Assembly: GCF_900129555.1 (NCBI RefSeq)
Contig: NZ_FQWC01000007.1
Location: 62,001 to 126,000 of the forward strand
DNA from: Flavobacterium defluvii
Lineage (GTDB): Bacteria; Bacteroidota; Bacteroidia; Flavobacteriales; Flavobacteriaceae
DNA length: 64,000 bases
Direction: 5' to 3'
Shown: positions 36,076-44,854 of the stretch, one piece after another
Layout: each line of letters opens with the position of its first letter
Position numbering within the stretch: position 1 is the first letter of the stretch
The notes under the pieces: model-generated
Seen by the model: the letters and a program-made list of their open reading frames with translations, nothing else
What the model was told of the DNA's origin: nothing
The model's database searches: none
Made by a program: the position numbers and the translations under genes

Positions 36076-37029
36076 ATGAGTTTTTTTAAAAAATTATTCT
36101 CTACCGAAAAAAAAGAGACTTTAGATAAAGGTCTTGAAAAAACAAAAACTACTTTTTTCTCTAAATTAAGTAAAGCTGTAGCCGGAAAATCTAAAGTTGA
36201 CGACGATGTTTTAGATGATCTTGAAGAAGTTTTGGTAGGTTCTGATGTTGGAGTTAATACAACATTAAAAATCATCGAAAGAATTGAAAAACGCGTAGCC
36301 GAAGATAAATATTTAGGAACAGAAGAGTTAAATCAAATTCTTCGTGACGAAATTGGCGGATTATTATCTGAAACCAATACAGGCGAAGCAACTGAATTTG
36401 AAATTCCAAAAGATAAAAAACCGTATGTTTTAATGGTTGTTGGTGTAAACGGAGTTGGAAAAACTACAACGATTGGTAAACTTGCTTATCAGTTTAAAAA
36501 AGCGGGGCATAAAGTTGTTTTAGGAGCTGCTGATACTTTTCGAGCTGCTGCCATTGATCAATTGCAGGTGTGGGCAGATCGTGTAAATGTGCCTATTGTA
36601 AAACAGAGTATGGGAAGTGATCCGGCTTCTGTAGCTTTTGATACGTTGCAATCTGCAGTTGCTCAAAACGCAGATGTTGTTATTATTGATACTGCAGGTC
36701 GTTTGCACAATAAAATCAATTTAATGAACGAACTTTCGAAAGTAAAACGCGTTATGCAAAAAGTTGTTGCTGATGCGCCACATGATGTGCTTTTGGTATT
36801 AGATGGTTCTACAGGTCAAAATGCTTTTGAGCAGGCAAAACAATTTACTGCTGCTACTGAAGTAACTTCATTAGCTGTTACGAAACTAGACGGAACTGCA
36901 AAAGGCGGAGTGGTGATTGGTATTTCTGACCAGTTTCAAATTCCGGTAAAATATATTGGTGTTGGTGAAGGAATTGAAGATTTGCAGGTCTTTAATAAAT
37001 ATGAATTCGTTGACAGTTTCTTTAAATAA
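36076..37029 (+). CDS. ftsY: Signal recognition particle receptor FtsY
   Basis: 317 residues. SRP GTPase motifs: G1 GVNGVGKT (123-130), DTFRAAA, G3 DTAGR, G4 TKLDGTAKGG, and GVGEGIEDLQVF at the end. The N-domain is short and the acidic A-domain nearly absent (first 30 residues are basic and Lys-rich), as in other Bacteroidota. It docks ribosome-SRP complexes at the inner membrane. Located downstream of L28-L33-DUF4295, the usual order; a small membrane protein gene follows 6 nt later. Confidence 0.97.
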   Translation: MSFFKKLFSTEKKETLDKGLEKTKTTFFSKLSKAVAGKSKVDDDVLDDLEEVLVGSDVGVNTTLKIIERIEKRVAEDKYLGTEELNQILRDEIGGLLSETNTGEATEFEIPKDKKPYVLMVVGVNGVGKTTTIGKLAYQFKKAGHKVVLGAADTFRAAAIDQLQVWADRVNVPIVKQSMGSDPASVAFDTLQSAVAQNADVVIIDTAGRLHNKINLMNELSKVKRVMQKVVADAPHDVLLVLDGSTGQNAFEQAKQFTAATEVTSLAVTKLDGTAKGGVVIGISDQFQIPVKYIGVGEGIEDLQVFNKYEFVDSFFK

Positions 37030-37035
37030 AAAATA

Positions 37036-37215
37036 ATGAGTTTAGAATCTTTAAAAAATATATCTGCTGTAGCTTTTTATTTTGCCAGCGTAGTTTGTTT
37101 TGTTTTAGCAAATATCTTGAAAGATAATAACCCATCAGTTTATTATGTATTACTTGTAGGTGGAATCGTTTTGTTCTTTTTGGGGGTATTTAAAAGGATG
37201 CGATCTAATCGATAA
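37036..37215 (+). CDS. Small membrane protein downstream of ftsY
   Basis: 59 residues, read directly: MSLESLKNISAVAFYFASVV, then CFVLANILKD, NNPSVYYVLLVGGIVLFFLG and VFKRMRSNR. Two hydrophobic segments (about 10-27 and 35-52) form a hairpin with a short polar loop and a basic C-terminus, so the ends should lie in the cytoplasm. It begins 6 nt after the ftsY stop, so it is probably in the same transcript and ends at the long hairpin 37241-37288. No family is known to me. Its location suggests a role near membrane protein insertion, but this is only an inference. Confidence 0.75.
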   Translation: MSLESLKNISAVAFYFASVVCFVLANILKDNNPSVYYVLLVGGIVLFFLGVFKRMRSNR

Positions 37216-37240
37216 AAGAAATATTATTTTAAAATATTTA

Positions 37241-37288
37241 GAGCTTTTAAATAAAAAAGATTGACTACCTTTTTTTATTTAAAAGCTC
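37241..37288. terminator. Long bidirectional hairpin between convergent genes
   Basis: Stem of about 19 bp, GAGCTTTTAAATAAAAAAG (37241-37259) with its complement (37269-37288), one bulged T. Separates the small membrane gene and the serine hydrolase gene. Confidence 0.85.
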
Positions 37289-37295
37289 ATTTTTT

Positions 37296-38366
37296 TTATT
37301 GATATAACGCACTAATCTTTTCCCATAAAACTTTATCAAAGTCAGAAAGTGCAAGATTTACATTGTCTGCCGCGTCTCCCATTCTAATGACTACCATGTT
37401 TTTGCTTGGGACAACATAAATTTTCTGATCGTTTTTTCCTAAAGCCATAAACATATCATTTGGTCCAGTTGGAATTACACTTCCCTGAAAAGTAAGTTGA
37501 GATTGTGGTAAATGATAAGAACTTTTTCCGTTAAGCCACCATAAATAGCCGTATCCTAAATTAATATTTTGTGAAGTGTTCGTTGCTTCATTAAAATAAG
37601 CTTCGTTTAAAATTATATTGTTTTCCCATTTTCCTTTATTGAGCATTAACAATCCAAAACGTGCCATGCTTCTTGATGTGCTTGTATAAACGCTGTTTAC
37701 GCCAAGCTGGACCCAAGTTCCATTCATGCCGATTTTGTCTCTTAATTTAGCATTGAAATAATTTTCCCAGGTTTGCCCGCTTGCGCTTGCAACAACGTCC
37801 TGAAGTTTTACATAAACATTGTGATAGGCCCATCTGGTTCCGGCATCGGCTTTATAAACTAAACTTGCTGGATCAACATCATCGGTTGCGTCGTCAAGTC
37901 CAGATGTCATAGTTAATAAATGTTTACAGGTAATTTTGTTTTCCTGTGCCAGAGTTTCACTTGTCCATCCGGTTCCGATATATTGCGAAACTTTGTTGTT
38001 GATGTTTAGTAAATTTTCCTGCTGTGCAATTCCGGTAACGGTTGATGTTAATGTTTTTCCTGCACTTGCCCAATACCAGTTTGTTGTTGCCGAATGTCCG
38101 TTGAAATAATTCTCAAGAACAATTCGTCCGTTTACTAAAATAATAAAAGATTTTGAGTGTTTTAGTTCCAGATAATCTAAAAGCGGTTGTACTGCACTTT
38201 GATTCCATTTTAAATCGGCTATGGATCTTGTTTCCCATGTCGTTCCCGTTAATGGCGGAAAATACATAGTTTCTGATGGTGCTGGCGTAGGATCTGGTTC
38301 TGTCGAATCTTTACTGCAGCTTATAAATAGTAAAGCTGTCAGAAGTGTGCAAATAGTTTTGATCAT
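37296..38366 (-). CDS. Serine beta-lactamase-family lipoprotein (class C/DD-peptidase fold)
   Basis: 356 residues. Lipobox FISC, then a Pro-rich spacer (EPDPTPAPS). The catalytic SxxK is Ser101-Ala-Gly-Lys104 in WASAGKTLTS; YxN is Tyr181-His-Asn183 in WAYHN. LTMTSGLDD, FGLLMLNKGKW and YGYLWW are typical of the Beta-lactamase (Pfam) family of esterases and penicillin-binding-like enzymes. Usual members cut esters or D-amino acid peptides; drug resistance is unlikely to be the main role. The KTG triad is not obvious. Transcribed alone. Confidence 0.9.
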   Translation of the reverse strand: MIKTICTLLTALLFISCSKDSTEPDPTPAPSETMYFPPLTGTTWETRSIADLKWNQSAVQPLLDYLELKHSKSFIILVNGRIVLENYFNGHSATTNWYWASAGKTLTSTVTGIAQQENLLNINNKVSQYIGTGWTSETLAQENKITCKHLLTMTSGLDDATDDVDPASLVYKADAGTRWAYHNVYVKLQDVVASASGQTWENYFNAKLRDKIGMNGTWVQLGVNSVYTSTSRSMARFGLLMLNKGKWENNIILNEAYFNEATNTSQNINLGYGYLWWLNGKSSYHLPQSQLTFQGSVIPTGPNDMFMALGKNDQKIYVVPSKNMVVIRMGDAADNVNLALSDFDKVLWEKISALYQ

Positions 38367-38467
38367 GGTTTTTTTATTTTTGGTTTTGGGGTTTGACCAA
38401 AAATATGCAAAAAAGTTTAATCGTAGTTACAACTTATTTTGCATAAAGACCTGAATCATTGATTTTT

Positions 38468-38983
38468 TTATTTAAGCTGCCACTTCGTTCCATCTGTAAA
38501 TACTACATAATAAGCCCTTGCTTTTATGACACGATTTGCGTCAGTTGAAAAGTCTTCCCAGATTTTTGACCTTGTCGTTCCTGCTTTCAATAAATAAGTG
38601 ATTTCTCCGGTAGATCTTCCTTCTCCATAAAAAAATCTACTGTTTGCAGGCTCATCAAAAGAGTTTTCACAATACCATTCAAATTTGACTGCCTGAATGT
38701 CTTTTTTTTCAGAATTTTTAAATACGAGTTTAATATCCTTGTGGTTAGAATATTGAGTTTGGGATAACTGAGCTGCTATAATTTTTACTGGTGAGTTTTT
38801 TGCGTTTTTGTTGTTGAGAAAATCATTTTTTATTGATTTTCTTTTTTCATAATCGTGATTTTCATTGGTATGATTAACCTCAGAGTATACAGGTTTATAA
38901 GCAGCAATACTTTTTTTCTTGGGCTTAGTGCACCCGGAAATCATTAGCAATATGCTAAACAAAAGAATTAACGATTTTTTCAT
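38468..38983 (-). CDS. Lipoprotein of unknown function
   Basis: 171 residues. Signal MKKSLILLFSILLMISGC with lipobox ISGC. After a basic, Asn-rich linker (KNAKNSPVK) the C-terminal 100 residues are beta-rich: IKLVFKNSEKKDIQAVKFEWYCEN, GEITYLLKAGTTRSKIWEDFS, VIKARAYYVVFTDGTKWQLK. This may be a small immunoglobulin-like domain such as those in FxLYD or DUF5780-like proteins; I cannot name it with confidence. No operon partners. Confidence 0.7.
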   Translation of the reverse strand: MKKSLILLFSILLMISGCTKPKKKSIAAYKPVYSEVNHTNENHDYEKRKSIKNDFLNNKNAKNSPVKIIAAQLSQTQYSNHKDIKLVFKNSEKKDIQAVKFEWYCENSFDEPANSRFFYGEGRSTGEITYLLKAGTTRSKIWEDFSTDANRVIKARAYYVVFTDGTKWQLK

Positions 38984-39243
38984 TGTTTTTTAAGTTGAGA
39001 AATTTTTGATCTTAATTTTTAATGTCCTTATATATTGTTGGAGAAATCAAGGATAATTTTTGCTGCAAAATTCTTTTTTATTTATAGTTTTTTTAGCCAT
39101 AATATGGTATAAGGCTGTTAGAATAGGTTTTTTTTGTTTAGGGAAAAGTTTTTTAGAAATTGGAATAATAATTTGTTTGTGAATATTTCTTTTGAATTTT
39201 ATAAGTTACCTTTGCAAATCACTAAATTTTCTTTTGAAAACGT
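38984..39243. other. AT-rich intergenic stretch
   Basis: Part of a 371-bp gap between a minus-strand and a plus-strand lipoprotein gene. It is T-rich with no open frame and no clear hairpin. Promoters for both flanking genes must lie here, but no convincing TTG/TAnnTTTG pair was identified. Confidence 0.6.
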
Positions 39244-39333
39244 AAGCTCTAGCCCTGATGGAAGCGGCATCCTTTTATGGCCTCGTTAAAAGACGAGGTG
39301 ATAAAAGATATAGCGGACAGCAGGAAACAGCTT
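39244..39333 (+). ncRNA. Flavo-1-like structured repeat, copy 2
   Basis: Outer stem AAGCT/AGCTT (39244-39248 with 39329-39333), then AGCCCTGATGGAAGCGGCATCC, an internal stem CCTCGT/ACGAGG (39281-39286 with 39293-39298) and AAAAGATATAGCGGACAGCAGG. The same framework is at 11897-11980. From memory it fits the Flavo-1 RNA motif. It ends 21 nt before the next ATG, so it may be part of that gene's leader. Confidence 0.5.
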
Positions 39334-39354
39334 CGAATAAATATTATAAATATT

Positions 39355-39795
39355 ATGAGAAACACTTTTATGATTTTGGTTTTATCGCTTTTGTTTGTAA
39401 GTTGTAAACAAGAAATAAAACCGGCAGATATTGCAAAATTAAATGGTTATTGGGAAATTGAAAAAGTGGTTTTTGATAAAGGAGAAGACAAAACTTATGG
39501 AATGAACGAGAATTTTGATTTTTTTGCATTTAAAGGAAATAAAGGAACCCGAACTAAAGTTATGGCACAGCTTGACGGTACTTTTTTGACAACCAATACT
39601 TTTGAAAATGTTTCGGTGAGGTTTACAGATAAGGGGACTTTTTTGGACTATAGTACTAATTATGCTAAATGGAGTGAAGAATTAATTTCGATTTCTAACG
39701 AGGAATTTGTCGTAAAAAATGACCAGAATAAAGAATATCATTATAAAAAAGCAGGACCAATAAATATTTTAAACGATGGCAAAGAGACTAAATAA
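39355..39795 (+). CDS. Lipocalin-like lipoprotein upstream of dciA
   Basis: 146 residues from the ATG at 39355. A longer frame begins at 39277, but its first 26 codons lie in the structured repeat, and MRNTFMILVLSLLFVSC forms a proper lipoprotein signal (lipobox FVSC). The body, LNGYWEIEKVVFDKGEDKTYG, DFFAFKGNKGTRTKVM, TFENVSVRFTDKGTFLDYS, resembles lipocalin-like or DUF4488-type small envelope proteins. The function is unknown. Its last 20 nt overlap the dciA-like gene, suggesting shared expression. Confidence 0.75.
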   Translation: MRNTFMILVLSLLFVSCKQEIKPADIAKLNGYWEIEKVVFDKGEDKTYGMNENFDFFAFKGNKGTRTKVMAQLDGTFLTTNTFENVSVRFTDKGTFLDYSTNYAKWSEELISISNEEFVVKNDQNKEYHYKKAGPINILNDGKETK

Positions 39796-40072
39796 TGAGA
39801 GTACTATTGGGGCTGTTTTACAGCAAATCATTGAGGTAAATAAATTACAACCGGGAATGGATCAAATTGATGTAAGAGAGGCTTGGGGAAACTTAATGGG
39901 AAATGGTGTTAAAACGTATACAAGAAATGTTATTTTAAAAGGTAGTACACTTTATGTAGAACTGGGGTCATCTGTTTTAAGAGAAGAATTAACTCACGGG
40001 AAGTCTAAAATTGTGAAAATGATTAACGAAGAACTTGGGCGTGAGGTTGTTAAAGATGTGGTTCTGCGATAG
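39776..40072 (+). CDS. dciA: DUF721/DciA-family protein (helicase-loading)
   Basis: 98 residues. The text IGAVLQQIIEVNKLQPGMDQIDVREAWGNLMG, then VKTYTRNVILKGSTLYVELGSSVLREELTHGKSKIVKMINEEL fits DUF721, the minimal DciA domain that helps load the replicative helicase in bacteria lacking DnaC/DnaI. It starts inside the preceding lipoprotein gene (20-nt overlap, different frame). A strong terminator follows. It is short compared with DciA proteins of Proteobacteria, but this size is usual in Bacteroidota. Confidence 0.88.
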   Translation: MAKRLNNESTIGAVLQQIIEVNKLQPGMDQIDVREAWGNLMGNGVKTYTRNVILKGSTLYVELGSSVLREELTHGKSKIVKMINEELGREVVKDVVLR

Positions 40073-40112
40073 CATATTTTAGTTTTCTCAGTAAATTTTA
40101 ATGTTAAAAAAT

Positions 40113-40147
40113 AAAAAAACACTTCTTAATTTAGAAGTGTTTTTTTT
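40113..40147 (+). terminator. Terminator after dciA
   Basis: 8-bp stem ACACTTCT/AGAAGTGT (40119-40126 with 40133-40140), extended by A/T runs, followed by eight T. Confidence 0.9.
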
Positions 40148-40225
40148 ATGATATATTTGAACGGTAAGTATTTTTTTATTAAAGCTTACTTTCATTTATA
40201 AACATTTAAAAACTACCAAAAAACA

Positions 40226-40942
40226 ATGAAAAGAATTTTACTTATTTTAACTGTATTATTTGCTTTAACTGGTTATTCACAAAAGAAAAAAGTGGCTGTT
40301 GTTTCGTTTTACACAGATAAAACAATAGATCTTTCTGATTTGGGTTTAAATGGATTAGCTGCTATTGCTGATTTAGGAAACAATCCAAATTTTAACCTTT
40401 CTCCAATTTTAGAGAAATATCATAATGCATTTTTTAATGATTATTCTAAAAAATTTCCGTTTGATTTACTTCCAGAAACTGAAGTAACCCAGAAACCGGA
40501 ATACATTGCTTTTACACCTAAATTTGCAAGAGAAGGTGGAGAAAGCGGTACTATCATCAACTATCCGGGATATAAATATATTTATGAAGGAATGAATGGT
40601 TCTGTAAATGAGGAAGCGTCTGCTAAGATTTTTAGTGAAGTTGCTGATGGTGTTTTATTTACAGAAATTCATTTTGCTGTAGTAAAAGGATTTGCTGTTG
40701 GTGGAACTGGAACTATAAAAATGAGAGCTAATGTAAGACTAGCTTTGTATGATAAAACAGGGAAAAAAGTATTTGCTATTTCTGAAGGGGCAAACTCTAA
40801 GAAAACCGGAACAATTGTAGGCGGAGTTCCTGTTTTAAGTGTTGATAAAGTATTGCCTATGTGCGAAAGTGCATTAGAAGAACTTTTAAAAGATCTTGAT
40901 GATAGACTTGAGAAAATCGTTAAAAAGTCAGACAAGCTTTAA
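40226..40942 (+). CDS. Secreted or periplasmic protein of unknown function
   Basis: 238 residues. Signal peptide MKRILLILTVLFALTGYSQ with likely cleavage after YSQ. The mature protein holds alternating beta and helix: KKKVAVVSFYTDKTIDLSD, LFTEIHFAVVKGFAVGGTGTIKMRANVRLALYDKTGKKVF, VPVLSVDKVLPMCESALEELLKDLDDRLEKI. The KVAVVSF beginning and the C-terminal helix resemble proteins of the CsgG/TolB-N-like class, but the match is weak. No known family name. It ends at a strong terminator facing ndk. Confidence 0.7.
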   Translation: MKRILLILTVLFALTGYSQKKKVAVVSFYTDKTIDLSDLGLNGLAAIADLGNNPNFNLSPILEKYHNAFFNDYSKKFPFDLLPETEVTQKPEYIAFTPKFAREGGESGTIINYPGYKYIYEGMNGSVNEEASAKIFSEVADGVLFTEIHFAVVKGFAVGGTGTIKMRANVRLALYDKTGKKVFAISEGANSKKTGTIVGGVPVLSVDKVLPMCESALEELLKDLDDRLEKIVKKSDKL

Positions 40943-40960
40943 TCGATATTTCTATTAATA

Positions 40961-40996
40961 AAAAAATCCCGTTTCATTTGAAACGGGATTTTTTTA
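40961..40996. terminator. Bidirectional terminator between convergent genes
   Basis: Perfect 15-bp stem AAAAAATCCCGTTTC (40961-40975) with its complement (40980-40994), loop ATTT, with A and T runs on both sides. Confidence 0.93.
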
Positions 40997-41017
40997 TCTG
41001 AACTTTAAAATCTAAAA

Positions 41018-41437
41018 TTAGAATTGCTCTCTTCCTGCAAAGTGGAATGCGCTTTCAATTGCAGCGTTTTCATCGCTGTCAGATCCGTGAACTGCATTTT
41101 CTCCAATAGAAGTAGCGTATGCTTTACGAATAGTCCCTTCAGCAGCTTCAGCTGGGTTTGTAGCACCAATTAAAGTTCTGAAATCTTCTACTGCGTTGTC
41201 TTTTTCCAAAATTGCTGCAACAATTGGTCCGCGTGACATAAATTCAACTAATTCTCCGTAGAAAGGTCTTTCTGCGTGAACTGCGTAAAATGCTTTAGCA
41301 TCAGCTACAGTTAATTGAGTTAATTTTAATGAAACGATTTTGAAACCACCATTTGTGATCATTGCTAAGATATTCCCGATGTGTCCGTTTGCAACAGCAT
41401 CTGGTTTAATCATTGTAAAAGTTCTATTTGTTGCCAT
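41018..41437 (-). CDS. ndk: Nucleoside diphosphate kinase
   Basis: 139 residues. [17 protein letters not shown] at the N-terminus and the active-site [12 protein letters not shown] (catalytic His) are both present, along with [12 protein letters not shown]. It transfers phosphate between nucleoside triphosphates and diphosphates. The typical length is about 140. It has a TACTTTTG -7 box just upstream and a shared terminator downstream. Confidence 0.98.
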   Translation of the reverse strand: MATNRTFTMIKPDAVANGHIGNILAMITNGGFKIVSLKLTQLTVADAKAFYAVHAERPFYGELVEFMSRGPIVAAILEKDNAVEDFRTLIGATNPAEAAEGTIRKAYATSIGENAVHGSDSDENAAIESAFHFAGREQF

Positions 41438-41459
41438 TTTTATTTTATTAAATTTTGTG

Positions 41460-41467
41460 CAAAAGTA
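41460..41467 (-). promoter_or_regulatory. ndk -7 box
   Basis: TACTTTTG on the minus strand, an exact TAnnTTTG match, 22 nt before the ndk ATG. Confidence 0.5.
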
Positions 41468-41550
41468 GACTTTTTTTGTGAATTGATTTTAATAAATTCA
41501 TAATTAAAACGTGGTAGAATAATGTTTTTGACTAAGAAAAAGGTTTTTAA

Positions 41551-41583
41551 ATAAAAAGAGACGTATTATCGGTACGCCTCTTT
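41551..41583 (-). terminator. Terminator after the second acyltransferase
   Basis: Stem AAAGAGaCGTA/TACGcCTCTTT (41555-41565 with 41573-41583) with one mismatch; an A-rich run on the plus strand gives the T tail on the minus transcript. Confidence 0.75.
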
Positions 41584-41602
41584 AAGATATGGTGAAATGT
41601 TT

Positions 41603-42874
41603 TTAAACTTTAAATATTAATTTGTTTCTGTAGAATATCCATAAAATAAATGTCCAAATCCCCACGTAAACCAATGCACCTGCTAAAGAAGCAGTCATCG
41701 GGTTGTCGAAAAATGGTGCAATCCAAAAGCGATACAAGTAATTTAATAAGTTAATTTTTTCTGAAGGATTATGCGGATTTTGAAACTCGATCATTACCAG
41801 TGCCTGCGGAATAATTTGCGAAGTAAAGAAAACAATCATTGGGTTTACTCCCCAGATTAAGAATAGTTTGAACCCTTTTTTATAATCCGCAATATCAATA
41901 ATATAATATAAAATAGTTAAAAATACTGTGGCTAGTCCTGTTGTGTATAAAACATAACTGCTTGTCCAAATCGATTTATTTATTGGGAAAATCAAATCCC
42001 AAATTAGTCCAAAGAATATTAATAATGTACCAATAATCCCCATTTTTTGTGCTTTTTTGATTTTAATAGTACCTGCCTGTAAAACCTGTCCAATTAATAA
42101 ACCGATAATTCCGTTTACAATTGACGGAATTGTGCTCAAAATCCCTTCAGGATCCCACGTTACGGTTCCGCGATACATATGTCCTTTTAATAAAACGCTG
42201 TCGAGCCAAGCTGATAAATTTGTTCCTTTGTCAAGGTTTGCATCACCAATTCCGGGAACGGGAATTAAAGTCATGATTGCCCAATATCCTAGTAATAAAA
42301 CGATTCCGGTTATGATTTGGGTTTTCTGTGAAGTTTTTAAATATAATAAAGAAACTACAAAATATACGATAGCAATTCGTTGTAAAACGCCAGGAAGTCT
42401 CACATCACTGTAAGCTTCTATGCCGCTGTAAGCCAAAAACAAATAAATAATCAAAATTGAAAATGCTAAAACATTCTTGATTTTAGAACTAAAATTTCCC
42501 ATTAAGGCATAACCCACTGCGATAGTAATAGCAAGTCGGCCAATTAAAAGCGGAATTCCTTCAAGTCCAAATAATTGAATTTTTCCAAAAAAATTGAAGA
42601 AAATCCCCAAACAGAGCATTCGCAGAGAACGAACCAAAATTTTGTTGAAAGTTGTGCCGTCATAAAATTTGTCGGGCATTGCAAGTGGGACAGCAACTCC
42701 CATTATAAAAACAAAAAACGGAAATACTAAATCTGTTGGCGTACAGCCGTTCCATTCGGCGTGTAATAATGGCGGATAAACATTGCCCCAGTCACCGGGG
42801 TTGTTTACAATTGTCATTAATAAAATTGTTAGTCCACGAAAGACATCTAGCGAAATTAAGCGTTCTTTTACCAT
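41603..42874 (-). CDS. HGSNAT-like membrane acyltransferase (DUF5009 type), copy 2
   Basis: 423 residues with about ten to eleven membrane segments. RLISLDVFRGLTILLMTIVNNPGDW, LLHAEWNGCTPTDLVFPFFVFIMGVAVPLAM and the later NPMIVFFTSQ follow the same family pattern as copy 1 at 25822, but are closer to the canonical bacterial form with a HAEWNGCTPTDLVFP catalytic-side motif. It probably transfers acetyl groups across the membrane to sugars of peptidoglycan, lipid or imported glycan. The substrate is unknown. Transcribed alone. Confidence 0.9.
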   Translation of the reverse strand: MVKERLISLDVFRGLTILLMTIVNNPGDWGNVYPPLLHAEWNGCTPTDLVFPFFVFIMGVAVPLAMPDKFYDGTTFNKILVRSLRMLCLGIFFNFFGKIQLFGLEGIPLLIGRLAITIAVGYALMGNFSSKIKNVLAFSILIIYLFLAYSGIEAYSDVRLPGVLQRIAIVYFVVSLLYLKTSQKTQIITGIVLLLGYWAIMTLIPVPGIGDANLDKGTNLSAWLDSVLLKGHMYRGTVTWDPEGILSTIPSIVNGIIGLLIGQVLQAGTIKIKKAQKMGIIGTLLIFFGLIWDLIFPINKSIWTSSYVLYTTGLATVFLTILYYIIDIADYKKGFKLFLIWGVNPMIVFFTSQIIPQALVMIEFQNPHNPSEKINLLNYLYRFWIAPFFDNPMTASLAGALVYVGIWTFILWIFYRNKLIFKV

Positions 42875-42991
42875 TGGTTTTGGGTAAATTGGTTAGTTAA
42901 TAATTTTTAAAAATCGCTATTTGGTTAAAGAATAATAATTTTGAGAAGATAGGTGGTTATTTGGATCTCAAGGATTATTATTTTATAGTTT

Positions 42992-44584
42992 TTAAATCGT
43001 TATAATGTTAAAATTCATTTCTAATGGTTTCAGTTTCTGTAATAAAAGCGGAATTAATTGTTCCCCTTTTTCTAAATAGAATTCAGAAAAATTATTTTGA
43101 CGCTCCTGCAAACTGTTATTTGGGAACAGTTCGCATTGCAAATCTACTACACGCTGTAATTGGTCACTCAATTTTCTTTTTTGCGCTTTTAATAAACGTT
43201 TTTCTAAATTTTCAAGACCTTTTGTTTGTTTTACTTCCTGAGCTTTTACCGCGCCAGAAAAAGATTTATCGGTTTGATCGGCCAGTTCGTAAAGATATTG
43301 AAATTGGGTTTTCAATATTTCTTTTTGAGGCGTTAAATCAATTGGAAATGCTGATATTTTATGCGTTATAGTGTTTATTAAATTTTCTTGTTTTGTGAAT
43401 AAATCTTTCCAGCTCAAATTTAACTGATCTGCTTTTTTAGCTTGTTTTTCGGTTGCCAAAAGAACAGAATTACGTACTAAAAGTATAGGGAAAGTGATTT
43501 TTACAGCATCAAAAAATGATTTCAATTCGAGCCAGTAGGCAATTTCTCCGCCTCCTCCGATGTAGCATAAATTAGGCAGGATAATTTCCTGATAAAGCGG
43601 ACGCATGATAACGTTTGGACTAAATTTTTCAGGATGATTTTCCAGTTCAGCGAAAATTTGTTCTTTAGAAAAAGAGAGTTTTGTATGGTTTACAAAGTAT
43701 TTTTCTTCTTCAAAAATAATTCTTTCACGCAAGTTGTCTTCAATGTAAAATAAATTAATCTCACGCGGATTTACCTGAACGGTATAATCTTTAAATTGTT
43801 TTTCAATTGTTTCCTGAACCGTTTTGTATGAAGTCTGGTTTTCTAATTCTTCTTTTACATACGGAATAAAGGCACGTTTTAAACCAGCGTCATCGGCATC
43901 TAAAATTACTAAACCATAATTAGCAAATAAACTATTTGCTAAAAAACGAGTTGCATCGGCCAGATTATCGTGTTTAAGGTAAGCATCTTCAAAAAGTTTT
44001 TTCAAAGTATTGGCGTTTGTACTTGAACCTAATTCCTGAGAATAAATTTCTAAGAATTCTGCCAGGCCTTCAGTTGAAAGTCTTCCAACAGGACCGTTAC
44101 TTTCTTTGTTCCATCTAAATTTTTTTCCTTTAAAATTAAAATAGTTAATTTCTTCAAAGTCATGATCTTCAGTAGCCATCCAATAAATTGGTACAAAATT
44201 ATATGACGGATATTTCGATTTTAACTCTTTGGTTAAGTTAATCGTTGAGATAATTTTATATAAAAAATACAAAGGTCCGCTGAATAAATTCAACTGATGT
44301 CCTGTTGTAATAGTAAAAGTATTTTCAAGCGATAAAAGTTCAATATTTTGTTTGGTTGAATCTGAGATTTCAATATTCTGATATTGTTTTTTTAAAGTTT
44401 CAACTAAAGGAATTCGATTGCGGTTGTCAAAGTTAGAAGCTTTTTCAGCGATTTGTTTTTCGAAATTTTCTAATGTTGGAAAATGGTTGTACAGCGGTTT
44501 TAACTCTGATTTTTGGTCTAAATAATCCTGTATTAATTTAGAAAAATATCCGGAGGTTTGGTAGCTGATACAGTCGGTAGGCAT
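42992..44584 (-). CDS. bshC: Bacillithiol biosynthesis cysteine-adding enzyme
   Basis: 530 residues, the usual BshC length. TITTGHQLNLFSGPLYFLYKIISTINLTKEL, FVPIYWMATEDHDFEEINYF and LCYIGGGGEIAYWLELKSFF are conserved BshC text of the modified nucleotidyl-transferase (HIGH-like) domain; a long coiled coil sits near the C-terminus (residues 430-500). It adds Cys to glucosaminyl-malate in bacillithiol synthesis. BshA and BshB are not nearby. Presence of this gene agrees with Flavobacteriia, which use bacillithiol. Confidence 0.95.
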   Translation of the reverse strand: MPTDCISYQTSGYFSKLIQDYLDQKSELKPLYNHFPTLENFEKQIAEKASNFDNRNRIPLVETLKKQYQNIEISDSTKQNIELLSLENTFTITTGHQLNLFSGPLYFLYKIISTINLTKELKSKYPSYNFVPIYWMATEDHDFEEINYFNFKGKKFRWNKESNGPVGRLSTEGLAEFLEIYSQELGSSTNANTLKKLFEDAYLKHDNLADATRFLANSLFANYGLVILDADDAGLKRAFIPYVKEELENQTSYKTVQETIEKQFKDYTVQVNPREINLFYIEDNLRERIIFEEEKYFVNHTKLSFSKEQIFAELENHPEKFSPNVIMRPLYQEIILPNLCYIGGGGEIAYWLELKSFFDAVKITFPILLVRNSVLLATEKQAKKADQLNLSWKDLFTKQENLINTITHKISAFPIDLTPQKEILKTQFQYLYELADQTDKSFSGAVKAQEVKQTKGLENLEKRLLKAQKRKLSDQLQRVVDLQCELFPNNSLQERQNNFSEFYLEKGEQLIPLLLQKLKPLEMNFNIITI

Positions 44585-44854
44585 AATTATAAATTTATTT
44601 TTGACAGCTGTAAATTTAATGAAAATATACAGTTAAAAACGGTTTTAACTAATGCTTAAGAATTGATTTTTATTTTTTGCTTCAAAGTTCATAAAATCAG
44701 GTTTTTAAATTTAAGTAAAATAAGGTTGGATGGAATGTAAAATATATTGAATTTGTTAAAAATGTATTTATAGTTTAAAACTAATTTGTATAAATATGAA
44801 TTATTAATAATGAAACTATATTTTTGTAAACAAAAAAAGATATATCTATTTTAC

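Noticed and set aside
37296..38366. Beta-lactamase as antibiotic resistance gene
   Set aside because: SxxK and YxN fit the broad family, but the lipoprotein form and lack of an obvious KTG motif point to an esterase or peptidase.
39277..39354. 26-codon N-terminal extension of the lipoprotein
   Set aside because: It lies in the structured repeat and would destroy the lipoprotein signal position.
44786..44854. Longer start of the MFS gene
   Set aside because: A TATTTTTG -7 box lies within it and the extension is not typical of the family.
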